This document shows, piece after piece, positions 6,598 through 13,473 of a stretch of 30,931 nt of DNA; the first letter of the stretch is position 1; every line of letters begins with the position of its first letter. The DNA is from JALRBM01 sp966186595 (lineage in GTDB: Bacteria > Patescibacteriota > Saccharimonadia > Saccharimonadales > Saccharimonadaceae). The notes beneath the pieces were generated by a model. It searched no databases and was not told where the DNA came from. It saw nothing but the letters and a program-made list of their open reading frames with translations. The stretch covers positions 1 to 30,931 of the forward strand of contig CBIFWO010000009.1 of NCBI GenBank assembly GCA_966186595.1, in the 5' to 3' direction. A program made the position numbers and the translations under genes.

Positions 6598-6954
6598 ATG
6601 AGACGAACAAAAGAGGGTGGTTCGGTGCTCGGTTTTGTTGTTGTGGCGATCGTATTAGGAACACTTTTGCTAGGCGGGGTTTATCTAGTCAGTAGGCAAG
6701 AGGGACGATCTGCTTCCCCAGTTACCAAGCCTCAAGAGCCATCGAAGAAGGATGAAAAACAGGCCCCGCCGCCCGCCGAGCCGGGCAAAAAACCAGAGTC
6801 GCAGGCGCCACAGTCAACCCCGCAGGCTGGGGTGGCGCACGAACTGCCGGTGACAGGTCCAACGGAATCGCTTGGTCCACTTCTCGTCCTTGGTCTAGTG
6901 AGCGGTCTTTTTGTCAGCTATATCCGCTCCCGCCAAGCTCATCTCTCTCTTTGA
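6598..6954 (+). CDS. Small surface protein with N-terminal TM and LPVTG-like anchor
   Basis: This 118-aa protein has no recognisable catalytic domain. Residues about 12-32 are a transmembrane or signal segment after a basic RRTKEGG start, resembling small GGSVLGF-type proteins common in this lineage. Residues 38-82 form a linker rich in P, K, E and Q. Then LPVTG (83-87) is followed by a hydrophobic helix (about 93-108) and a basic end RSRQAH, the layout of a sortase sorting signal. No sortase gene is in the window. ATG 6598 has an AGAGGGAG Shine-Dalgarno 4 nt away; GTG 6580 is an in-frame alternative only 8 nt after the -10. If not sortase-anchored, it is a two-pass membrane protein with a proline-rich extracytoplasmic loop. 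Confidence 0.65.
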   Translation: MRRTKEGGSVLGFVVVAIVLGTLLLGGVYLVSRQEGRSASPVTKPQEPSKKDEKQAPPPAEPGKKPESQAPQSTPQAGVAHELPVTGPTESLGPLLVLGLVSGLFVSYIRSRQAHLSL

Positions 6955-6979
6955 CTTGTTGTGCCATCTGAGGTACAAT
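6951..6979 (+). promoter_or_regulatory. Promoter of the rpsA leader
   Basis: TTGACT (6951-6956), 17-bp spacer, TACAAT (6974-6979); the -35 overlaps the stop codon of the LPVTG gene. The start point near 6986 leaves a leader of about 110 nt before rpsA. Confidence 0.8.
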
Positions 6980-7048
6980 AGAGGTAATCTGGGAGCACTC
7001 TCTTTACGTATGCTTCTAAGAAATATCAAATTTAAGGAAGGAGTTATA

Positions 7049-7126
7049 ATGGGGCACTTCATGCCAAGCGGCATGGCCTCATTAGACAAAACTTATGGCC
7101 ACAAAAGCCACAGTAACAATGGATGA
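7049..7126 (+). CDS. Candidate 25-codon leader ORF overlapping the rpsA start
   Basis: A strong Shine-Dalgarno (AAGGAAGGAG, about 7034-7043) lies 5 nt before ATG 7049, which opens a 25-aa ORF (MGHFMPSGMASLDKTY and nine more) ending at TGA 7124-7126. The ORF runs 32 nt into rpsA in another frame. The rpsA ATG (7095) itself has no Shine-Dalgarno. A hairpin CATGCC-AAGC-GGCATG (7060-7075) sits inside the leader ORF. The arrangement suggests translational coupling or a leader peptide controlling S1 synthesis; S1 autoregulates its own mRNA in E. coli. No homologue is known to me, so coding status is a hypothesis from RBS and overlap. Confidence 0.5.
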   Translation: MGHFMPSGMASLDKTYGHKSHSNNG

Positions 7127-8165
7127 TCTGCTCGCAGCAAGTAGCGACAGCATCAAGCAGCTAACAGCAGGTGAGGTAATTACCGGTAAGGTGTTAAGCC
7201 TCCGCAAGCATGAGGTTTTGATCGACCTCGGCGCCCAAGGGGTTGGACTCGTGCCACGCCGCGAAGTTGGTTTCTCGCGAAGCCTTAAGGAGGGCGACGA
7301 AGTCACGGCGAGTGTTGTGGACGCTGAACTTGATAATGGCTATTCTTTACTTTCTCTTCGTAAAGCTGCGAAGGATCGCGGTTGGGAAGAGGTTGCAGCC
7401 AAGCTCGAAAGCGGCGAAATCATTGAAGTTACACCTTACGATGCTAACCGTGGTGGGCTTTTGGTTGAATTTGAAGGTGTTCGCGGCTTTTTGCCTGTAT
7501 CACAGCTTTCAGCTGAGCACTATCCACGTGTCGGTAGTAGCGACAAGGATGAAATTCTGCAGCGCCTCAATGCACTTGTTGGCCAGGTGATGAAGGTACG
7601 TATTCTTGATAGCGACCGCAAGGCAAACAAGCTGATCTTTAGCGAGAAAGAGGCTATCAAGGATGGTCTTGCTGATCGCTTTGCGCAGCTCAAGGTAGGT
7701 GACACTGTAAAGGGTGTCGTGACTGGTGTCGTTGACTTTGGAGTTTTTGTGAACGTCGAGGGCATCGAAGGTCTCGTACACATCAGTGAAATCAGCTGGG
7801 AGCGTGTTAACAATCCATCTGAGTACGTCAAGGTTGGCCAGACAATCGAGGCTAAGATCATCTCGATCGACAAAGACCGCCTCAGTCTTAGCATTAAGCA
7901 ACTGACTAAGGATCCATGGCTTGATGAGGTTGAGAAGTTCAAATCGGGTGACAAAGTTGAAGGTACAGTAACTCGCATTACGCCATTTGGCGCATTTGTC
8001 CAGATTAGTCCGGCCGTCGAAGCACTCGTCCACATTAGCGAGCTAGGCGATGGCAATGACATTGATCCCGAGAAGGTATTTACGCTCAATGAGCGCAAGG
8101 CTTTCAAGATCCTCGATGTTGAAAAAGAAAACCGCAAGATTTCACTGTCACTTGCTGACAAATAA
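7095..8165 (+). CDS. rpsA: 30S ribosomal protein S1 (four S1 domains)
   Basis: S1 binds single-stranded mRNA and helps load it on the 30S subunit. This version is 356 aa with four OB-fold S1 domains, at about 22-90, 108-172, 195-265 and 281-353. The third and fourth carry the classic GxVxxxxxFGxFV...GLVHISE pattern (DFGVFVNVEGIEGLVHISE; PFGAFVQISPAVEALVHISE), and the first two are more divergent, as is usual for the ribosome-binding half. E. coli S1 has six domains; four-domain forms are normal in many Gram-positive-like lineages. ATG 7095 is the first start in frame but lacks a Shine-Dalgarno, and the leader ORF overlaps it. infB follows after 46 bp in the same direction. Confidence 0.93.
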   Translation: MATKATVTMDDLLAASSDSIKQLTAGEVITGKVLSLRKHEVLIDLGAQGVGLVPRREVGFSRSLKEGDEVTASVVDAELDNGYSLLSLRKAAKDRGWEEVAAKLESGEIIEVTPYDANRGGLLVEFEGVRGFLPVSQLSAEHYPRVGSSDKDEILQRLNALVGQVMKVRILDSDRKANKLIFSEKEAIKDGLADRFAQLKVGDTVKGVVTGVVDFGVFVNVEGIEGLVHISEISWERVNNPSEYVKVGQTIEAKIISIDKDRLSLSIKQLTKDPWLDEVEKFKSGDKVEGTVTRITPFGAFVQISPAVEALVHISELGDGNDIDPEKVFTLNERKAFKILDVEKENRKISLSLADK

Positions 8166-8211
8166 ATAACGAGAATAAACACGTCCATGTAACGGGCAGA
8201 AAGGAGCTTTC

Positions 8212-9984
8212 ATGAGCCAGGAAAAAGTACTTGTCGTTGCTGACTCGATTACTGTAGGTGAGCTGGCTGAGACGCTCAAGCTGCCCGTCACGACCCTGAT
8301 TGGTGAGTTGTTTAAAAACGGAATCGTTGCAACCATCAATCAACGAATTGATTTTGAAACCGCGACAATTATTGTCGAGGAGCTTGGTCTTGATGTTGAA
8401 TTGCAGAAGAAAGAGACCGCTCACGCCCAAGAACGAAAAACACATCAGCTTTCTGATAGGGCTGTAGAGCGACCACCAATTGTGGCGGTGATGGGGCATG
8501 TTGATCACGGCAAGACGAGCCTTCTTGATGCGATCCTCGGCACTAAAACTACCGAAGGTGAAGCCGGGGGAATTACTCAGCATATTAGTGCCTATCAGAC
8601 CATTCGCAATGATCGTTCAATTACGCTCTTGGATACCCCTGGACACGAGGCTTTCGCTGCACTTCGCCAGCACGGCGCGACACTGACTGACGTTGTAATT
8701 ATTGTTGTGGCTGCCGATGATGGCGTCAAGCCTCAAACTGTGGAGGCAATCCGCTTTGCGCAGAATGCTAACGCAAAAATCGTCGTGGCAATCAACAAGA
8801 TCGACAAGGATACGGCTAATCCGCAGCTTGTAAAGACGCAACTTGCCACCGAATACAATCTCAACCCTGAAGAATGGGGCGGTGATACGGTCATGGTTGA
8901 GGTAAGCGCCAAAACCAAGCAAAACATCGACAAACTGCTCGATATAGTACTTCTCGTGGCTGATATGGAGGAACTAAGGGCTGATATTGATGTTCCTGCT
9001 GAGGGTCTGGTGATTGAATCTCACATGGAAACGGGACGTGGTTCAGTGGTGGGACTTTTGGTAGAGCAGGGTGTATTAAAGCCCGGTCACTTCCTTGTTG
9101 CCGGAACAGCCTATGGAAAAGTGCGCACCATGCTGGATTTTGCGGGAAGGACGCTTCGTAGTGCTGGGCCTTCCACCCCAGTTACTGTGACCGGATTTAA
9201 AGAACTGCCCCAATTTGGTGATGTCTTTACGATCGTCAAAAATGAAAAAGACGCGCGACGACAGACCGAGCTGGCCCGCATCGAACGTGAGAAGAACGCC
9301 GCAAGCACCAATGTTACTGGGGCGGATCTTCTTAAGATGATGAACCAGCAGCACGATACCCAAGAGATCAAAGTGATTGTGAAGGCAGATGTACAAGGTT
9401 CGCTTACTTCTGTGATGGATAGTCTACGATTGCTAGATACGGGTAATGAGGTAATACTTCGCATTGTGGGAAGTGGCGTTGGTAATATATCTGAGAATGA
9501 CATTCGTTTGGCTGCTGATGGCGAAACCATTATCTATGGTTTTAATGTTGAGTTGCCCCCGGCAGTAAAACGCCTGGCGATGCGTGATAAGGTACAGGTG
9601 CGACTTTACAAAGTAATTTACGAACTTCTCGATGATGCCCGCAGCACTATGGAAGAAAAGCTCGCCCCAGAGGTAGTAGAGACCGAGATCGGAAAGCTAA
9701 CGATCAAGGGGATCTTCCGTACGCTCAAGGAAGAGCTGATTGTTGGTGGCGAAGTGGTGAGCGGTAAAGTGATGCCAAATGTCCTTGCTCGCATCAAACG
9801 TGGTGATGAGCAGCTGGCAGAGGCGGAAGTCATGAGTGTTCAACGACAAAAGCAAGAGGCCAAAGAGGTCTTTGAGGGTGAAATGTGCGGTCTTTCTCTA
9901 AAGACAAGCAAGAAACTTCTTCTCGAAGAAGGGGATAAAATCGAATTCTTTACGAGGGAGCTCGTCAAGCGGACCCTTTCTTAG
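8212..9984 (+). CDS. infB: Translation initiation factor IF-2
   Basis: IF-2 is the GTPase that brings fMet-tRNA to the 30S subunit and promotes 50S joining. The 590-aa protein has a short N-terminal IF2_N module (about 1-60) and lacks the long linker found in E. coli. G-domain motifs: GHVDHGKT at 95-102, DTPGHE at 141-146, NKID at 195-198, and SAK near 230. The domain II, III and C-terminal fMet-tRNA-binding parts follow in order to the end. The SD AAAGGAG is 7 nt before the ATG. It is followed by a terminator, so rpsA-infB form a two-gene translation unit. The usual neighbours nusA, rbfA and truB are not adjacent. Confidence 0.97.
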   Translation: MSQEKVLVVADSITVGELAETLKLPVTTLIGELFKNGIVATINQRIDFETATIIVEELGLDVELQKKETAHAQERKTHQLSDRAVERPPIVAVMGHVDHGKTSLLDAILGTKTTEGEAGGITQHISAYQTIRNDRSITLLDTPGHEAFAALRQHGATLTDVVIIVVAADDGVKPQTVEAIRFAQNANAKIVVAINKIDKDTANPQLVKTQLATEYNLNPEEWGGDTVMVEVSAKTKQNIDKLLDIVLLVADMEELRADIDVPAEGLVIESHMETGRGSVVGLLVEQGVLKPGHFLVAGTAYGKVRTMLDFAGRTLRSAGPSTPVTVTGFKELPQFGDVFTIVKNEKDARRQTELARIEREKNAASTNVTGADLLKMMNQQHDTQEIKVIVKADVQGSLTSVMDSLRLLDTGNEVILRIVGSGVGNISENDIRLAADGETIIYGFNVELPPAVKRLAMRDKVQVRLYKVIYELLDDARSTMEEKLAPEVVETEIGKLTIKGIFRTLKEELIVGGEVVSGKVMPNVLARIKRGDEQLAEAEVMSVQRQKQEAKEVFEGEMCGLSLKTSKKLLLEEGDKIEFFTRELVKRTLS

Positions 9985-9994
9985 ACTAGATATG

Positions 9995-10032
9995 CAATAA
10001 AGTGCCGGCTTTTATAAGTCGGTATTTTATTG
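9995..10032 (+). terminator. Terminator after infB
   Basis: An interrupted stem from about 9996-10012 with 10015-10031 (AATAAA...TGCCG with CGGTA...TTTATT) has a short A/T loop and a T-rich 3' side. Confidence 0.65.
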
Positions 10033-10058
10033 TGTAGTGAATATGCCAATGCTTATAC

Positions 10059-10087
10059 TTGACTTTAAATCAAAACTATGATAACAT
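10059..10087 (+). promoter_or_regulatory. Promoter of the acidic-repeat membrane protein
   Basis: TTGACT (10059-10064), 17-bp spacer, TAACAT (10082-10087). A leader of roughly 60 nt ends in AAAAAGGAG, 8 nt before ATG 10156. Confidence 0.75.
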
Positions 10088-10155
10088 TCACTTAAAGCAA
10101 TAAAACAAACATTGCCAAAAACAACCTAGTAGCGTTCTTAAAAAGGAGAACCAAG

Positions 10156-11550
10156 ATGTCAGAAAAAGGCCCTAAATTTAACCCTGCTACAGAAGCACTC
10201 AATGCTTTTGAAGAGGACAAACGAGTTCATGAAGAGCAGGTAGCTCGTGAATGGATGAGGACTCACTGGGAAAAAGCTCAGGAAATCCTAAATGAAGGTA
10301 AGGCTGATAGGGATAAGGTTGAACAGTTTGGTGATGAGCATCGCCAAGTACTTGAAGACCTCGTTCCTCTTTCGGAAGCGCAGGACAGGTTAGCTGAGCG
10401 TACTGAAGCTGAGAAGGCGAACCCTAATGATGATCCTTATGAAATAAGTGATGTTGATTCTGAACATCGCCGGGCCGAAGAAGCTCGGGTTATTGAAGAG
10501 GCCTTTGAAACGAAGTTGAACGCAAAGGGTAACGCCAAGCTGCGTCAAATGGACAGGCTATCTCGTGAGTATGCAGAGTTAGAAAAGCTTATTGATGAAG
10601 GTGAGGCCGACGAGGACGACCTAAGGCGGCATGAAGATGTTCACAATCGCCTTGATGAACTACTGGCAAAATACGAGGCTTCAGACGATTATAATCATGA
10701 GTTTGCCTACTATATGATCGATCGTAGTGATGAAGCGCGCCATGAGGCAGGTATGTCGGCTCTGTTTGAAGCGCGGGAGCGTGGATCTAAGAAGACCGAG
10801 GAAGATGCGATTGCTCCAACTGCTGAGACTGATGACGAAAGTACGGCTGAGCAGATCCAAGGTGCTTTTGATGACGCATTTGAGAATACTCGCGGAGACG
10901 AGGGTAAAGATCCGACCGACACTTACGATGACGACAACGAGCTCATTACTCCTCCACTCGAGGATGATGACGACAACGAGCTTAACACTCCTCCACTTGA
11001 TGATGACGAGGATCCTAGCAAGAAAAAGACCGAGAATGATAATGAGCTCGTTACACCTCCATTAGAGGATGACGACGAAACTGAGGTGCTGGCTCCAGTT
11101 CCTGAGCGCCGTGAACGAATGAGCCGAGGCCGCAAGATTGCTATTGCTTTAGGCGCTGCCGCGATGATTGGTGTCGGTGCTTGGCTAGCAACTAGGGGAC
11201 TTGAAAATCCGTTTAAGGGGATGGGTAACTGGCTTCCTGACTGGATGCGTCCTACGGAAGCAATCGAAGCTCATGCTGTTGCTAATCCTGACTTTATCCC
11301 AGACGTGCCACCTCAAGTACCCGCAGTGGATACACTCCCAGCCTCTACCGGATTTGATTATCCATGGAACTGGGCTGCCGAAGCTAAGGGCGCTGATAAT
11401 GCAATGGGCTTCCTTGAAACCCTCGCTAATAAGGCTCAGGCTGCCGGACATGCTGTTGAATGGCATGGTAACGGTACCACTAAGTGGATAGAAGTTGACG
11501 GAAACAGCAACACGCAACACGTCATTGATGTTCTTCGACAATACCGATAA
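10156..11550 (+). CDS. Acidic single-pass membrane protein with DNELxTPPL repeats
   Basis: I do not recognise this 464-aa protein. Residues 1-210 are helical, very rich in E, D, K and R and probably coiled coil. Residues 260-307 hold three copies of a DNELxTPPLxDDD repeat (about 260-272, 273-285, 295-307) in an acidic, disordered linker. A basic RRERMSRGRK stop-transfer-like stretch is followed by one transmembrane helix at about 328-348, after which about 115 residues should lie outside; the last 55 look like a small folded domain (LANKAQAAGHAVEWHGNGT and on to the end). By the positive-inside rule the large acidic part is cytoplasmic. Its own promoter and good SD show it is expressed. A DUF5663 gene follows. 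Confidence 0.7.
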   Translation: MSEKGPKFNPATEALNAFEEDKRVHEEQVAREWMRTHWEKAQEILNEGKADRDKVEQFGDEHRQVLEDLVPLSEAQDRLAERTEAEKANPNDDPYEISDVDSEHRRAEEARVIEEAFETKLNAKGNAKLRQMDRLSREYAELEKLIDEGEADEDDLRRHEDVHNRLDELLAKYEASDDYNHEFAYYMIDRSDEARHEAGMSALFEARERGSKKTEEDAIAPTAETDDESTAEQIQGAFDDAFENTRGDEGKDPTDTYDDDNELITPPLEDDDDNELNTPPLDDDEDPSKKKTENDNELVTPPLEDDDETEVLAPVPERRERMSRGRKIAIALGAAAMIGVGAWLATRGLENPFKGMGNWLPDWMRPTEAIEAHAVANPDFIPDVPPQVPAVDTLPASTGFDYPWNWAAEAKGADNAMGFLETLANKAQAAGHAVEWHGNGTTKWIEVDGNSNTQHVIDVLRQYR

Positions 11551-11570
11551 TAGTACGTTATACTATTAGA
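11535..11570 (+). promoter_or_regulatory. Promoter with palindrome ahead of the DUF5663 gene
   Basis: TCGACA (11535-11540), 18-bp spacer and TATACT (11559-11564) overlap the 3' end of the preceding gene. The -10 sits inside a 19-bp palindrome AATAGTA-N5-TACTATT (11549-11567), a possible operator. Confidence 0.55.
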
Positions 11571-11603
11571 AAAGCAGTAAGTTAGCAAATAGGAGAAGGT
11601 AGA

Positions 11604-12023
11604 ATGTTCCAGATTGATGATAAGTTTCTGCAGGACCTTGGCTTAGATCAACTTCCCGACGATCAAAAGCAAGCGTTCAAGGAGCACATTTACAGCCAGC
11701 TAGAGCTACGAGTAGGTACGCGTCTATCGGATGGTCTCAGTGATGCACAGTTAGCGGAATTCGAATCGTTTGTTGATCGGAAGGCGGATAAGGTCCAAGA
11801 ATGGGTGAGCAAAAATACCCCCGATTATCAAAACGACGAGAGTTACAAGCAGCTTAAGGAGAATGCACCTGCCAGCCTGGATGATGCGACATTGCTCGCA
11901 GAGTATGCATCACTAAAATGGCTTGCCCTTAATCGCCCAGACTATCAGACTGTGGTGGCACAGGTGATAGAGGAGCTAAAGAAAGAAATTCTCGGTAATC
12001 GCGACGCTATTTTAGCTGCGTAG
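11604..12023 (+). CDS. DUF5663-type protein, unknown function
   Basis: This is a 139-aa soluble, acidic, helical protein. The N-terminal FLQDLGLDQLPDDQKQAF pattern (8-25), followed by a helix of about 25 residues with Q, E and R, is what I remember as DUF5663, a small family frequent in Saccharibacteria and other CPR genomes; no function is assigned. There are no cysteines, membrane segments or catalytic motifs. The SD AGGAGAAGG is 5 nt before the ATG. It has its own palindromic promoter. The stop overlaps the 3' end of convergent fmt by 12 bp, with no terminator between them. Confidence 0.7.
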   Translation: MFQIDDKFLQDLGLDQLPDDQKQAFKEHIYSQLELRVGTRLSDGLSDAQLAEFESFVDRKADKVQEWVSKNTPDYQNDESYKQLKENAPASLDDATLLAEYASLKWLALNRPDYQTVVAQVIEELKKEILGNRDAILAA

Positions 12024-12917
12024 GTATCCGTTGATAAAACCTTGGCCCGTCATCTGACGACCACTAGGAGCGATAAGCTCGTCAATCGACAAATAAGCAC
12101 CGTCTTGGCATAGTAGGTCAAGCGGTGTTTTTTGTGTGGTAGAGACATGGGCTTTTGTAACGATAATGTCGTTTCCGTCAATCGTGATTTTGCTTTTTGG
12201 GAAACCCAAGTATGCGCGGATTTGGCGTTCAGCCGCGGTGGCGGATATGAAGGATGGGTTGATCCAGGCGTCTGATTTATCGAGCAGCTGGCAGTAAGTT
12301 GCTTGGGATTCATCCTGAGGAATTGGTGCGAGTGTTCCGTCCATGATGGATGGGAAAAGGGTAAAGAGAAGGTCTGCGCCCAGATGCGATAGTGAGTTGT
12401 AAATATCAAATTTCGTTTCGGTCCCGGATAAGGACAGTTTGGCTTGACTATACACAGGCCCTGAATCCATTCCTGCAGTCAGCTGCATGATAGAGACTCC
12501 TGTTTCCTTGTCACCTGCCAGCAGGGCCGATTCGATGGGGGTAGGTCCTCTATATTTTGGAAGTAAAGAGGGATGAATATTAATAATGCCCTTTGGAAAC
12601 AAGTCAATGACACGCTGGGGAATAATGCGTCCATAGGCAACTAGGATTGCTATTGCGGCATTCATCGATTTTAGCTCCTCAAAAATATCCGTAGGACGAT
12701 GAGGGAGAAAAACTGGAATATTGTGACGCTGACCAATCGCTGCGACCTCTAGATCCCGATTATTGCGTGATTTGCTATCGCTATGGTGAGAGATGATGGC
12801 CTTTACATTATATCCACGCTCAAGAAGGCCGGAGAGGACTGGGGCATCTGTTTTCTTTAGGCCGCTAACGAGCCGTTCATTGCCAAAGAATACGATTGTT
12901 TCGGATGTGTTTTTCAT
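12012..12917 (-). CDS. fmt: Methionyl-tRNA formyltransferase
   Basis: Fmt transfers a formyl group from 10-formyl-THF to Met-tRNAfMet for initiation. The 301-aa protein shows the N-terminal Rossmann start IVFFGNERL (8-16), the catalytic and folate-binding region with NIHPSLLPKYRGPTPIE near 111-127, then AGDKETGVSIMQLTAGMDSGPV, and a smaller C-terminal OB-like domain. The conserved Asn-His-Asp triad is present (N in GIINIHPS, the His of IHPS, D in GMDSG). ATG 12917 overlaps the end of def by 41 bp; longer in-frame extensions run through def and are not credible. Order priA-def-fmt is a common bacterial arrangement and indicates one transcript. Confidence 0.93.
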   Translation of the reverse strand: MKNTSETIVFFGNERLVSGLKKTDAPVLSGLLERGYNVKAIISHHSDSKSRNNRDLEVAAIGQRHNIPVFLPHRPTDIFEELKSMNAAIAILVAYGRIIPQRVIDLFPKGIINIHPSLLPKYRGPTPIESALLAGDKETGVSIMQLTAGMDSGPVYSQAKLSLSGTETKFDIYNSLSHLGADLLFTLFPSIMDGTLAPIPQDESQATYCQLLDKSDAWINPSFISATAAERQIRAYLGFPKSKITIDGNDIIVTKAHVSTTQKTPLDLLCQDGAYLSIDELIAPSGRQMTGQGFINGYLRS

Positions 12918-13452
12918 AGTCCAGGGGTTGTAGCTCGCCTTTCTCGTCGAGTGTATAAAATGCGTCGGCTTTATCTTTGATATGATCGACAAAAACGATA
13001 CCATTTGTATGGTCGATCTCGTGCTGGATAACGCGAGCAAGAAAGCCTTCGGCCTTGAATCGAATCTCATTGCCATGAATATCCATCGCTTTTATGCGCA
13101 CTTTCGAGTGACGGGGAACCATGCCATAGATATTTTTTACGCTCAGGCAACCTTCATAATCACTGATAAGTTCACCCTCAAGTTTTATAATTTCGGGATT
13201 GATGAGTGTGGTAAAGGTGCGTTCAGCCTTGTCCTCGAAGTTACTGCGAATGATAACCACGCGTTGGAGATTATCGATCTGGACGGCGGCTAGAGCGGCG
13301 CTAATTTCGTGAGGTCGACTATCCTCCCAGTCTAAGGAGGCACTGGTCATGTCATCTACTAATTTTCGAGTCTCATCCGTAATTACGTGCACTTTAATGG
13401 ATTTCTCCCGCAGATGAGAATGGGGGAGGGTAATAATGTCGTCGCTTTTCAT
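12877..13452 (-). CDS. def: Peptide deformylase with degenerate motif I
   Basis: Deformylase removes the formyl group from nascent N-terminal Met, undoing the Fmt step downstream in the same operon. At 191 aa it keeps motif II EGCLS (100-104, Cys as metal ligand) and motif III HEIDH (144-148, two His ligands and the catalytic Glu). Motif I, usually GxGLAAPQ, reads SAALAAVQ at 51-58: the glycines are lost and P is replaced by V, while the catalytic Gln is kept. It is probably active but with an altered oxyanion loop. ATG 13452 is 7 nt from a TATACT -10 (13465-13460), so def may also be transcribed as a leaderless mRNA separately from priA. Confidence 0.92.
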   Translation of the reverse strand: MKSDDIITLPHSHLREKSIKVHVITDETRKLVDDMTSASLDWEDSRPHEISAALAAVQIDNLQRVVIIRSNFEDKAERTFTTLINPEIIKLEGELISDYEGCLSVKNIYGMVPRHSKVRIKAMDIHGNEIRFKAEGFLARVIQHEIDHTNGIVFVDHIKDKADAFYTLDEKGELQPLDYEKHIRNNRILWQ

Positions 13453-13459
13453 CCCCTTA

Positions 13460-13465
13460 AGTATA
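13460..13465 (-). promoter_or_regulatory. -10 of an internal def promoter
   Basis: TATACT on the minus strand lies in the 21-bp gap between priA and def, 7 nt from ATG 13452. No convincing -35 is visible. Confidence 0.45.
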
Positions 13466-13473
13466 GCAGTTTT

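Noticed and set aside
7520..8188. 222-codon minus-strand ORF across rpsA
   Set aside because: Antisense to a certain S1 gene, low-complexity S/T-rich translation, no SD.
10710..11135. Serine-rich minus-strand and basic plus-strand ORFs over the acidic repeat region
   Set aside because: Products of GAT/GAC repeat codons read in other frames; no start signals.
12980..13300. 103-codon plus-strand ORF over def (12982-13293)
   Set aside because: Antisense shadow of a well-supported deformylase gene.
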